A stretch of DNA of 64,000 bases from Thelephora terrestris (taxonomy: Eukaryota > Basidiomycota > Agaricomycetes > Thelephorales > Thelephoraceae). The notes under the pieces are model-generated. The model saw only the letters and a list, made by a program, of their open reading frames with translations, ran no database searches and was not told the DNA's origin. The stretch is from assembly GCA_015956445.1 (NCBI GenBank), contig WIUZ02000015.1, positions 974,387 to 1,038,386 on the forward strand, written 5' to 3'. Both the position numbers and the translations under genes were made by a program. This document shows, in pieces, positions 45,250 to 56,942 of this stretch; the stretch's first letter is position 1; each line of letters starts with the position of its first letter.

Positions 45250-46905
45250 TTCTGGCCGACGAACTGGTTGTAGGCATTTGCACGATGGCCACTGGTAGCA
45301 GCTGGCAGCCAGGCTGGGACCCACCTTCCAAATGGGGCTAATGGTTTGAGGTCAGCCGCTGTGCTCACCGACAACTGACCACTGCCCCCCCCCATAAATA
45401 GTGACATGTAGGCCATATATATATATATTTGATATTTTTCTTGGCTCTTCGACGCCCCTCCCAACGCGAGCGCGAGTAGCAACCGTGTGAAATATGGACT
45501 TCGTTAGTGATGGCGCGACCACATCCCGCGATCAGGTGGGAATCCCAGGCGCCTCTTTCCCTGATGGGTTCCCTCCTTGGATTTCTGCGTAGGGAACGTT
45601 CCTGCCCGTCCCCAGGGTGGTTTCCCGTACCCAGCAAAGCGTCGCGACCGTGGGAATGGCACCCCACGCCACAATTGGTTCGGATTCCCCCGATCAAGCT
45701 GATCTCGGTTCCGCGTGCTGCAACTGCATTTCCCCTCTCACCCCTTCCCCTCACCATCTACGCGGCTACCGTCCTCGGGCTGTCCGTCCCGCCAGCTCGC
45801 GATGACGTGGAACCCGTTTCCCCCAACTCCCAGACCGATCGGGTCGTCCGAACGTTAGATCAAGTGAGTAATCTACCTTCCCTCTCAGGAAAGTTTTCCG
45901 CTTATCAGGTTCCCCTCGAATGGGCATCCCCTACCCAAGGGCGACTGGGATGTTCCATCGCCAACCACTGATTGGTCGACGCCCCCCCTCTCGTCCCAAT
46001 CGATGCGCGCACCCTCCTATTTGGCAATCATCTGTCCCCTTCCTGCTCGGTAAGTTTTTACCACGTTTCGCGATGGGTAGCGACCCTCCCATCCTCACGT
46101 GCGCTTTGTAGACGCTGCTCTGCCGTCGGTCGACGCCCAGTGAGCCTCCCGCCTTGCGCTCCCTCCCTGCTCGACTTGGAGACTCCCTTTCCCTTTCCCT
46201 CCCTTTCCCTTTCCATAACAACCCTCCCACCCTCACGTGCGCTTTGTAGACGCTGCTCTGCCATCGGTCGACGCCCGGTAAGCCTCCCGCCTTGCGCTCC
46301 CTCCCTGCTCTGCTTGGAAACTCCATTTCCCCTTCCGTAACGACCCTCATATCCTCGCGTGCGCTTTGTAGACGCTGCTCTGCTGCTGGTCGACGCCCGG
46401 TCAGCCTCCAGCCTTGCGCTCCCTCCCTGCTCAGCTTGGCAACTCCCTTTCCGTTCTGTTTCCTTATTGACGTCCCGCCTCCCGCTCGCTTCTTCTTCTG
46501 CTTGGCAACTCCTTTGCCTTTCCGGTCCCTTTTCCTATCCACGTTCTGCCGAAAGAAGATCGCCTCTCCCTATTTCTCCGCACGCTGCTCTGCGTCGATT
46601 GGTTGATGCTGGCACATCCTGACACCCGACAACCGCTCGTCTCTCGCTCTGTTTGGTAAGCCCTTTCCCGTATCGCTTGCATCGCCGTTTATCGTGTTTA
46701 CGGTCAGCAACGGGACTTCCCTGCATTCTCAGGCGCCTCTCTCATGCCCCAGTTCCATTGGTTCTCGTTTTTCCCGATACGTACTTCTTTGTGCATTTCC
46801 CTTCCCATTTTGTCGATCTCTTTCATCTGTCGCGTCCCACGTGAGCAGACCCGTCCCGAATTCTTCGCATGCCCTGCAGACGCTGCGCGATGATTGGTCA
46901 ACGCT
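45250..46905. repeat. KDZ element terminal inverted repeat, left
   Basis: From ttctggccgac to the gcgatgattggtcaacg block it is the inverse of 62396-63915. Shared landmarks include a short (TA)n tract (45416-45428 here; 63745-63756 in the other copy) and accgtgtgaaatatggactt. It is about 135 bp longer than the right copy. Confidence 0.85.
46108..46470. repeat. Tandem units of about 120-130 bp in the left TIR
   Basis: Three units start with gcgctttgtagacgctgctc at 46108, 46239 and 46361, each followed by ggtcgacgcccggt-like sequence, cttgcgctccctccctgctc and a pyrimidine tract. Shorter related pieces (agacgctgc...gattggt) continue towards 47030. The right TIR keeps two full units (around 62913 and 63050), which accounts for its shorter length. 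Confidence 0.8.
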
Positions 46906-48483
46906 GGTCTCTTGTTTTTCCCGATACGTCCTCCTTTGTACCTTTCCCTTTCCATTCTCCCTCTCCTGTCGCACTCCACGGCAACATCCCGCCAGGCCTT
47001 CTGTTGACGCTGTGTTTTGATTGGTCAACACCCCTTTTGATTCGCGCTTCCTTCTGCTGGTGAGCAATCCCCTTCCTCTTTCGGCCACCTCTCTCCTCGT
47101 TGCATTCCACTGCTACTGACGTCGCACCTCTTCCATTCCACCACATGCTTCGTTCCGGTTGTTCTAGGTCTATTTTCTGCAACCCCAAATGGGATTTCCA
47201 AATGAAGAGCATTTATTTAGACGCGACATGCGGAGCCCCCCTACCACTGCTCGGTGAGAGCCTTCCCCATTCATCAATCATTCTGCGTCACGTTTCACTG
47301 TGAGCGCTTTACTTCGTTCAAAGTCCTGCTCTCTTTCGCCACAGTTTCTTGCTCTCCCCCTCCTCCCCTTTGGTCTCTCGCTCTCCCCTTCCGCCCGTTC
47401 GGTCTCTCGCTGTTCCCCTCCGCCCATTCAGTCTCTCGCGTTGTCCGAGGCGAGTCAAGTATATATGGGCCCCATCGACGCATCCCTCCCATCGACTGAC
47501 ATCCTTGGGGGTCACCGGTCACCTGTGAGTAAGCGCACGGTTTCTTGCACATCTGCGACGCGTCGTTCGCTTTCACTCCTCCCGCAACCCACCTTCCCCT
47601 CTTTTCAGGTCCGCAATACTGCTCTACCTTTCATCTCGGCCCTCTCCTTCAGATCGCGCTAACTTCGCCACTATTGTGGCCATTGGCGAACAACCCACCC
47701 CCTCTTAGGTCCACTCAGATGTGTGTGTTCTATCCCTTTGTTTTAACTGGCCACAGCACCCCTCTCGAAGAACTGACACCCGGACCTCCCGTGCACTTCT
47801 CGCGACGCGACTTCAGAACCCGCCAACAAATTTCTTTCCTTTTAGAGCTCCCGACAGCTGTTGTGTCACATGGTGAGTATTCCCGGCCCCTCCCGACGTT
47901 CTCACAATACCTGTGAGTTCTCTAAAATTGCACGGCAGCTCAACGATTTCTTTTAGGATAGCTATTGTCGTCCACGCCGCCGACAATCATACCGCGTATG
48001 CTCAAGCGCTCAACCCCAGACCATAGACCCCTCAACGTATTTTGTACCCTTCTTCTCCCGTATTTTGTATACTACTTCTCCCGTGGCTTCGCAATCATAA
48101 CCCTACCGTGCATCGTCCGACCCACGTTCTCAATGTCTCGTAATAATAAAATAAAACAATATGTCGGAAAAATGTGTCATCGGAAAAACGTGTCATCATA
48201 ATCAATCATAATTAAAGAGACCGAGCCCCGCCGATGACATACTCAATTACAATTGTTCCCAAAATTACTCTAGTCTTCTCCCGTGGCTTTGCAATCACCT
48301 CTACTCATCTGACCCACGTTCCCCCGCTCTATCACCACCATCACAACACAGAATCTCCTTCGTGTTTGACGTCCATCCTTAGTCTCAACCGTTTCTGTAT
48401 GCATATGGTAAAATTTTATATCTGTGAATACATATGGGTGTGCGCATTCAACAGACCTGGACTGGAAAATCTACGCGCGGCCA
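46906..48483. other. KDZ element interior, left, no gene
   Basis: Pyrimidine-rich DNA with low-complexity ctctcgctctcccctt tracts (47340-47450). A cttctcccgtggctttgcaatca motif occurs twice (about 48076 and 48275). No coding region recognised. Confidence 0.45.
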
Positions 48484-51400
48484 TCAAGTCATGTAATCAT
48501 CGTCGTACTCAAAACCTACTCCCGGTCCTTCACTGTTCTCTCCCTCGTCGTGGTCACCAACTTCCAGGATATTCCCGGCATCGCTCTCGTCTCCGCTAGT
48601 ATGGTTGAAGTCTGCCGGACCGACGGCGCTAGCTTGTTGATTGTTGGGTGGTGTGGTTCCCGACTGGGGCGGCTTATCCGGCAACGGGTTCCCAATGGGC
48701 TCCAACGTATCCGACGATCGCTTCGCCACTGGGAAGGCGATTTCGGCGGCCCAGGAATAGTTTTCCGCCCATGAGACATCGAGGCCAAATGCAAGAAGAT
48801 GGGGTATCCATTGTTTGGCGAGGGAGACCGCAAGCTCGTGATGTGTGCTCGCCTGCTTTCGAGCGTAACCGTTGATTCCGTGCTGGAGGTCGGCCGTGAC
48901 TGAACCGAAGCGGGATCCAACTTTTCCGCCCCACCACATCGACTTCCACTCGAGAAATGCGACAACCCTGCGCATCTCTTCCTGCAGGAGGTCAGATTCC
49001 TCCCTCCAACGGTCGGCTCTCGCCCTGCATGTCATCCATTCATGGCGGACGGTCTCGTTCACCTCCTGCTCGGAAGGATTAGCCCCCTCCTGCCCCCCTG
49101 CAGAACTTCTCCAGATCCAAGACATCGTATAACGACCATCGCCGAGGCCTTGTTCCTCCACCTCCTTCCCCGGACCACGATTGTCCTTGTCAGCAAGTTC
49201 AAGATACTCCTGGCGCCAATTACCTGTGGGATCCAGGGAAAGGAGTGCAGCGTAAGCCAGACGGTAGCGATGCACTGTTCGGCTGATGCGAGCGACGACC
49301 CCAGACTCGGCGGTCCTTGATTTTGTCTGGGTCTTTTGCCCCTCTCCAATAACGTTGGACCGGAAGTAAGTTCTTAAGCTCCGAAGGGTCCGCCTGAGGC
49401 GCCTTAGGTCTACCAGGTTGTCTTGTACTTGTGCCAGACGAAGGGTGCATTCAGTGTCGTCGATACCCGTGTAACATGATGATCGGTCGTCCTGGGAGAG
49501 ATGAGATGGGAGGAAGAGCGGCCACAGCTCGGGTCTTGACTCGTCGAAGTCGTAGTCATGCAACGTAGGGAGATCTCGTTCGCCGGCTATATATTCAGAG
49601 ACCTGCGGCATGTATACGGCCTGAGCCGTCCTCCATAGATTGATTCGCCGTGCAAGCACATTCCTGCGCTCTTGGATCTCCAGCTTCTGTGGGTCCGTTC
49701 GCTGTCCCTTGGTCGCAAGATGTGCGATAACTTGCTGTCTACAAAGATGAGGTGAGATCAGGGCCCGTTAGCTTCATAGGAACAAAGTGGCACGTACTGT
49801 TGATCCTCGAGCTCGAGACCCATGCGAACAAAAGAGAAAGGGGACAGCTTGTGTTGGGGCACATTCCTGGACGAAGGGTCGAGCGCTTCGCTCTCTGACA
49901 GTTTACATTTCACGGAATTAAAGTTAGAAGCTACAAAAACGAAGGGCGGTTAAATACCCAAGCCGTTAGACCTTTTTAAAGAGTCGACTTACCTCTCTCG
50001 GTCACTTGATATGGGTCTGGTTGCGAAAAGTCCTTCTCCCACCTGCGCTTGATCATCTTCCACTCATGTATCACAGCGGGAGACCTGTGTTTCTCAAAGT
50101 CTTGACAAGCATCCTCGCACTTTTTCGTCATGTCAACAGCCTCGCGTAGGTTTTTCAGTAGCAGTGGTCCTGCCACAAGTAAGTTAATGATCGGAAAAGG
50201 TAAATTTAGATAGTAACGAAAAACGCACCGAACCCGACAATCTTCCGCCAATTCCAGCCACCCCAATGCCCATCGAGGGCCGAATGTCGTGCGCCACCAC
50301 CCATCTCTCGCGTCGACACAGCTGCTGGGTTTGTGTGGGCCCATCCGGACTCGATGTTTTCCCCATGGGTGCGGCCAACGCCGGGTCGGTAGTTAAACGA
50401 GTATTTCATGTGGCAGCTTGAGCCGTGTGCCGGGAGATGAAATTTTGGAATGAAGAATTCCAACGTAAACTTGTCTTCCGGGAACTGAAGATCTTCAGAA
50501 TAACCTTCCAGCCTCCGGCGTAGCTTTATCGACCAACGGCATGCGATATCGTAGGAGATTTTGATGATCTTGACGCTCTCGTTTTGACGGTGGAAAGGAA
50601 AATGTAATCCATGTTCACGAACCTGACGCGGGTTGTTAAAACACAAGGGCGTAGAATGAGCGTACGACGGCCCACCTCTCTCCTTTCTGCAAATCAACCA
50701 CCCCGTTCTTGCGGACAAAGCCATGGCGGCAAACCACGGCACCCACACCAGAAACGCTGAAGTCCTTTGAACGTTTTGAATTAGCTTGGTTTACGGCGTG
50801 GAACTCCGTGCCACAAGACTCGATCTATTGCCGTGTGATGCTCAAACATTGAGCTCTCAGCCGCACAACAAAAGAAATAAAAACAACTCACGTTCCCTTC
50901 ATCGCGGTGATGGCCGAGGTGGGCTTCAAACTTGGCCGCATTGACAAAGTATGCTAATCCGGACCCGAGCTCCGGGTCTTTGATACCACGTGACTTCAGC
51001 TTGAGCCTGAAGTTGGCGTCTATGGCAATGAAAAGGCTATACAGCCACCTAAAATGGGTTGTCATGGGATGGAGAGATAAAAAAACAAGGGGATAATTAC
51101 GCTTTGTCATCAGCCGCATTTTCCCAACCCGGAGGCAGATTCTGTCCCGGATGCGGGCACGCTGGACACTCGATCGCGAGAGCCCCATCGCCCAAATCAT
51201 TGACCGCTGTGGAGGTATGGCCAGCCGCACCCCGTTTTATATCCTTGAGGTGACGCCATTGCCGGACGCACCGTGAGATCTCGTGATACCTGTACTGCCA
51301 AAGGAGGTAAGTTAAATGGTAGGAGTTATTGACAAACTAACACACCTTCACATTGAGACGCCCGCAGTTGTCAGTCTTCTGCATGATTGAGGTGTAGAAA

Positions 51401-52395
51401 TCGTAGAGGTTGAGCTTTCCCTGGAGGGAAATCTTGTGGTATGTGTCCAAAAGATCAAATGTAAAGACGGTCTTAGGTCGAAGTGTTGACGCCGGGTACC
51501 AACGGACTCTCAGCAACTGGCGGAAAGGTTCCAGGAACGAGCTTTGGGAGCACATGCAAAAACGGACACGGAGGAAATGATAGCCGGAAAGGTCAATAAC
51601 GGTAATCCGTTTGGTTTCCGGATTAACGGGACAGATATCGGTGTGGTGGCCAAGGTTGACGACAAGACCAAGATTTTCGAGGGTCTCGCTCTCGAAGAAA
51701 CCATCGTTCCAGGACTTGGGTCGATTAAGCACAAGTCAGAGTAGCAGGGTGTTTGACGTACCTGAAGCCTGTGGAGCGGGAGGTTCCGGTGGGACGAAAC
51801 CATACACGCCGAGCAGCGCATAACTTCCTCAAAGCAGTCCTTGCACCTGAACTTCGCCGAGGCTACCGAACAATCTGCACACAATTCAGGTCCATCCAAC
51901 GCGTCACCTAAGCCATCAAGGCGGAGCATTTCATCTAGAACGATCTGGCGGTGCTGAAGCCACTGGTCCATCCTGGTCTGGAAATGCGAGTAAGTGAAGG
52001 GGCGATGGGTGTGAGCGAGTGACTTCACTTACGCTGTCGTTTTCCTTCACGCGCTCCTTCAAGCACCTCTGCCTACGACGTCGTTCGACCATCTCAGGGG
52101 GGGACTCCGAGTCAGCAAGGGTACCAGCCTCCTCAACATCGACCTCTCCGCCCTCCTCATTCTCCCTGATCGTCGATGGCTCATGTTGGCTCGAATCTTG
52201 GTGGGTATGCTTGACCATTCGCCTGCTCGCCGAGACACGTCCTGTTCGTTCGGAGGTTGATACGTCCCAGACGCGGACATCCTCGACAGTCACCTTGTTA
52301 TCGATGGGTGTGTTAAGACTGCTGATTGTGTACGATGCACCGCCTCGCTTTCTTTTACGAGGCCCCTTGGGAGCTGTCCTCTCGCGTTTGGGCAT
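48484..52395 (-). CDS. KDZ transposase with CxC2 cysteine cluster, one frameshift
   Basis: Ten exons: 52395-52033, 51977-51762, 51714-51346, 51294-51101, 51048-50892, 50824-50676, 50622-50229, 50169-49993, 49930-49798 and 49738-48484; about 1135 codons. Start MPKRERTAPKGPRKRKRGG is basic. The CxC2 cluster is CADCSVASAKFRCKDCFEE then CSACMVSSHRNLPLHRL. The transposase core follows: IECPACPHPGQNLPPGW, WLYSLFIAIDANFRLKLKSR, VVDLQKGERFVNMDYIF, KISYDIACRWSIKLRRRLEG, KFHLPAHGSSCHMKYSFNY, RTHGENIESGWAHTNPAAVS, STREMGGGARHSALDGHWGG. The RNase H-fold acidic residues (the D of SYDIAC, the E of GENIE) are kept. The C-terminus has the usual WREESDLLQEEMRRVVAFLE helix and an acidic tail. The frame shifts by one base near 50587, between FLSTV and QNESVK, so the copy is probably inactive unless that is a sequence error. 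Confidence 0.9.
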
Positions 52396-54958
52396 GACGG
52401 GGAGGTTGAGAGACACACGGGAGCGCCCGGAGCCCTGTTCAGGCGACAAATAGGTGAGAACGAGGAAAATAGATTACTTATTGCCAACTCACCGGCACCT
52501 CCCAACCTTTCCGCCGGTGTTCCGAAAACTCTACCCATCTGGGCCCATTCCCTGAATAAAAATTAATTGGATGTCTGATGCTGGTGTCCGGTGACCGATC
52601 CTTCACTCTTTCGAGATCCCGACTGGAGCAATTACAGCCAACTCCGCCCCAAATCTGGACGCTAGCGGGCGGTGGGAGAAAAGCGGCATAGATAGATAGC
52701 AGTAGACTTACCCCAATACGCATAGGAAGCCCTTAGAGAGGGCGGGTCCATTCTTGAGAGCACGTAGTTTCCAAAGTGGTCGTACGTCGCTGGCACTGAT
52801 GGTGCTCGATGTGGCTAGCCAATGGTCGGCGTCGGACTTCCCCGACGGGCGTTTCCTTGTACCTAGGTCAGCCCTTGATCCGAACTCCGGTACCTGAACC
52901 CGTATTCCGCTCGCAAGCGCACTCCGCTCCCCAAATCCCTCACTGTTCTCTATCCTGTCCTCCACCATCTGTCTTTTCCGCCCTCGGAACCCGACCAATA
53001 GTCCGGCCTTTTCTTGACACATGGATCAGCAACCTTCGTTTGGTCTCAAACCACTGGTTATTTCCCCGTGCACGCCTCGCTTCGACCGGGCCTCATCTCC
53101 AACCCACCCAACGCCTCGCCCTCCGACACCTCCGCCTTTTACCCCACCGCTCCCAAAACTATATTTCTTTAATCTACGGGTGTCAAACTATTAATCCCGG
53201 CCATTTCTACGCTGAATGGTTCCCGCCACGAGTACCTATCTCGGAGCTTTTGTCTCTCTCCCTCGTCCTCACTTCCTCTACATCTTTCTCTCCTCCTCCA
53301 CTAAAACCCGGCCTCTTCGCGCAAATCGGCAACCTCTAGGCTCCTCTTTACCTCAACACCTTGAATTCTGGATGAAATTTGGAGGGACAACGAGTTACCG
53401 CTGAGTGGATCGCACCGGAACGTTTGTCTCTCACCCTCGTCCTCGCTTCCTCTACATCTATCTCTCCTCCTCCACTAAAACCCGGCCTCTTCGCGCAAAT
53501 CGGCAACCTCTAGGCTCCTCTTTACCTCAACACCTTGAATTCTGGATGAAATTTGGAGGGACAACGAGTTACCGCTGAGTGGATCGCGCCGGTTTTCTTA
53601 TACCCTCTCTTTCCCTCTCGCCTTATTGACTTTTATCAAATTCTCCTTAGCCTCGTCCAGACCAACGTCGGACCCCCGTCACCTTCCTCGGACCTCACCG
53701 ACCTCTGCGACGCCAAGACTCGTTGCACCGCAAAGTCTCGTCTTTCCTGTTATCTCTACCTTGATCATATCTGTGCTCAACGGTTTGATTATTTATCTTA
53801 CTTGATTAATTCACAAGGAACCTTTGATACATATGTGTAAGCGCAAGTCCAGTATTCCGGATACTTGACCGGTGATATAGCTGGCGTGCAGACGTCATGG
53901 AATCCTAGCCGCAGTCTGGTTGCACAGAGGTCGCACTTCCTTACCACGATTGGTGGCAATTCTTTGAGGTCGCACTATGATCACAGATGTCCAGACATTA
54001 CCACAGTTTTGTATGTACGAATGAGAAGTTTGAAGCGCGGACACTGAGCACTGGACAACTGTGAACTTCATCTAGTGTTCAGCTTTGCCTGGAGCATTAA
54101 ATGCTCACTGGGTGGTGAGATCCATGAGAGTTTGTTATCTTTTCCTTGGTCACGGATTCCAGCACCCACTGGCAAGCTTCTGTTTTTTCGACGGTTCGAT
54201 CACTCATCGACATCCTGCTCGGTCAATGCACAAGGAACCTTTGATGTGTATGCACAATAGTCTTAGAAATAACTACTATGGTGTAACTAGCGTTTAGACC
54301 TCACGGACTTCTACCCCGAAGTCTGGTCGCGTAGAGATCTACCACGATATATCAGTGGCGATCAGTCGAGATTGCATTCTGATTACGGATGCCTAGAACT
54401 CACCACAGTGTTTGCGACTCCTGAGTTTCTCGCTCCGAGTACACACAACAAAGCAATTATCTGTAAGTATATAAATGTATGTCTGCTATAGAAGGGTCCC
54501 GCCAATAACGCAATATCAGAGACCGGCGAAATTAAGAAGTCAAGCATCGAGAAAACGTCAACGCCAAGTGGGGCTGGAGGAAGCTGGTTGTGGTCATTCC
54601 CAACTGAGAATTCGAGGCCCTGGCTGCCTTCTGAGCGGAGTAATGGAGAGTTGTGAATATGTATGCGCTTGGAGATAATATGCGAAGCTAGTGGTTGTCC
54701 TATGTGATTTGCGTACCCTCTGGGGTCGTGTGCACGCGATATAGCCTTATACACAATCACCCAAACGATATTTGTAGCTTATGAGGACCGTTATCAGACA
54801 AGAAACGAGCAGTGTATTATTTTCGAGCATCAGTTACACAGGTGTTCAAGAAACGCGGAAAGACACGTCTGAGACATGGCAGTAGGGTACACAACAAACT
54901 AACGACGACTATTTGAGGAGTGAGCTCAGGTAACGAAGACATGGCAGGGCGAAATGTA
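52396..54958. other. KDZ element interior, no gene, internal duplications
   Basis: No coherent coding region. Besides the 174-bp duplication (53249-53596), a second diverged duplication is visible: 53812-54014 and 54223-54420 share cacaaggaacctttgat, a tagcc/tagcgt-cagac(g/c)tca block and attaccacag(t)/actcaccacagtgtttgcg endings, period about 411 bp. Confidence 0.45.
53249..53596. repeat. Tandem duplication, 174-bp period
   Basis: The unit from tttgtctctc(t/a)ccctcgtc through ctaaaacccggcctcttcgc, ttctggatgaaatttggagg and gctgagtggatcgc(a/g)ccgg occurs twice in a row with very few differences (53249-53418 and 53423-53592). Confidence 0.85.
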
Positions 54959-55877
54959 TCAAGGCAGGATCTGAACAGCTCCGGCGGTAAGTTTGGCGTT
55001 GTAGAGATCCTTAGCTTCTTCCCATGACTTCATCTGGCGGTGGAAACTCCTGGGAATTCCCAAATACCAGGGCTCGGCCTCATCCCTGAGAATGGGTCAA
55101 TGAAATGAAGCGGTGGTGAGCAGCCGACTCACAAATCGGTGAATATCCCTACATAGAGACCCTTGGTAATAACGCAGTGCAAGCCACTAGAAGCATATCC
55201 CGAAGGTGTGGGAGCGGCGTGATAAATTCCTGGAATGCCTGACACGAAGGTTAAGTAGATTTTTCCAAGTCAAAATTTAAGACACACCTGGGCGAATGAA
55301 GTGGGGGTGGTAGGTATAGTCGGGGAAGCCGACGTTAACTCGAGAAGAGAGGACAAGAGGATGATGCCATTGGTTTACAGGTAGGATGTGACCAGGCTCT
55401 GTAGCTGGAGAAGGGGCGCGATCTAGAACGGAGACGTCGGAGGAACCGGAGGCGGGGATAAGGCCACAGGAGGGGGGGCAGAGGCGGAACTAACAGTATC
55501 TCGATGGCCAATCAAGTTCGATCGGCTGGGATCCGTCGTGCCCGTGGCTGAAACCAAGACCGCGCCGAAATCTTCGGCCCCAGGGGGAGCGCGGCGTTCT
55601 GAAATGGCGTCAGATGGGCCAGGACCATCATTAAGCTCAAAGACACACCTGGCTCGATGTTGAGACCTTCGAAGTTCAAGGAGATCTCGTGCTCCATCAA
55701 ATCCAATGCCAAGTCAGCCTTCGTCAAGAGAGTGTCCAGCATGTACCGGATTTCTCTCAACTCGGACTCGGGGAGCTCAAGGATCAAACAGTTAGACATC
55801 CGAAGCAAGCCATCGCACATTGCGAAAGCAGTGGGGTTGGAGAGTACTACGAAGTCTCCAGCGGTTTGTTGGCGCAT
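54959..55877 (-). pseudogene. KDZ cargo: protein with RNase H N-terminal (viroplasmin)-like domain, one frameshift
   Basis: Exons 55877-55649, 55598-55288, 55238-55133 and 55085-54959 with introns of 50, 49 and 47 nt. The N-terminal part (MRQQTAGDFVVLSNPTAFAM, LPESELREIRYMLDTLLTKA) is helical. In exon 2 the frame shifts by one at a C7 run near 55465; before it the frame would stop at 55425-55423. The last two exons read SGLHCVITKGLYVGIFTDL and EPWYLGIPRSFHRQMKSWEE followed by AKDLYNAK, the layout of the small RNase H1 N-terminal domain that binds RNA:DNA hybrids (x-Val-x-x-Gly-x-x-x-Gly-Ile, then a Phe/His and EEAxxxY). A DNA:RNA-hybrid binding role is inferred. Similar proteins recur in Agaricomycetes; linkage to KDZ here suggests cargo. 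Confidence 0.6.
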
Positions 55878-56942
55878 ATTTCGTGAGCTGGGTGACCACA
55901 GTTAGGAGAAGAGTGTGGAAGCCACCTGTTCACATTCAGCGCTCACTGTTTAAATGCACCATCAATCACTCTTTTGGGAACGTGAATGCCGCCTCGGCGG
56001 CCGCATGGCCTGGGGGTGGGAACTAAATCTCATTCACAAGTCCGAGTGTCACGTGTCCGAACATCAAGGCGAAATCAATCGGGCAGCTAACCTCCCCGCT
56101 TAACCTCCAAGCTTCACGTTCCAGGCCCTCTCCCACCCTTGCACGCACCCCTCTCGCTCAGCCTTACATGCGATTGGGTTGGAAGAGGAATGGTGGGGCT
56201 GGGATGCGATGCATCTGGATGAGTATTACCTCTCTTATTTGATTGCGCTGATCGTTTAGAGAGGCGAAACTCAGCACAGCGGAACGTGGTGTTTCTACCA
56301 GAAAGATCTGCATGCCTTAGTGTCACTCGGTCGTCGGGCTGATGCTTGATGATGTAAGTCTTGCTCAGGTAGGCCCTCGACCTTGCTCGATCGATTAGAG
56401 TTTGATATGCCAATTTTTGCTCAGGCAGGGCATTAACTTGCTTGATTTCTCATTCACGCTCAACGGCTCTCTGTGAGGAGTAGCTCTCACCTTATTCTGC
56501 TGTCATCTATCAGTCCGCATGCCTTGGATGGCGTCAACCAACCTGATTGGCAGCCAGCATGGAGATGTTCCTTCAATATTTTCCGTGCCCCATTGCACGG
56601 TATCGCCAAGACTGTATGCGACGCCGAAAGAGAATCCGCCACGAGGAACCATCATCGCTGGACTTCTGTGTAGGAAGGACTTTCTACTCCTGCTCTCGGT
56701 CTTATTGCTTGCATTCTTCGGTTTCCATTAGAAACCCGCAAGAAAAAAAAACTTGTCGAGAACCACCGGAGGAGATCATCGTCTACGACAACGGAGGGAA
56801 CGCATAGCATGGTCGCCGGAAATTCTGTCCCCCATGGCAACCCCCTGCCGTACTCCAGTTGGATATAAAGTGCGTGTTATCGTGTAAAGTGTGAAACCTA
56901 TCATACCCTCTAACCTTGTTGTTGCCTCTTCGCTCGCCTACC
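55878..56942. other. KDZ element interior, no gene
   Basis: Only short ORFs, none with motifs or convincing splice sites. Confidence 0.45.

Noticed and set aside
45416-45428. TATA box of a gene starting near 45.5 kb
   Set aside because: The TA tract is part of the inverted repeat and occurs in both copies; no supported gene follows it.
45972-46606. Long overlapping ORFs in the terminal repeats (plus and minus)
   Set aside because: They are products of the tandem units without stops; composition is low-complexity (PPCAPSLL repeats) and there are no conserved domains or splice sites.
47545-47916. 123-codon ORF in the KDZ element
   Set aside because: Pyrimidine-rich sequence; no motif, no splice partners and no similarity to cargo families.
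54959-55877. TET/JBP dioxygenase as KDZ cargo
   Set aside because: TET/JBP genes are known partners of KDZ elements, so I looked for an HxD...H dioxygenase core in all cargo ORFs; none was seen.
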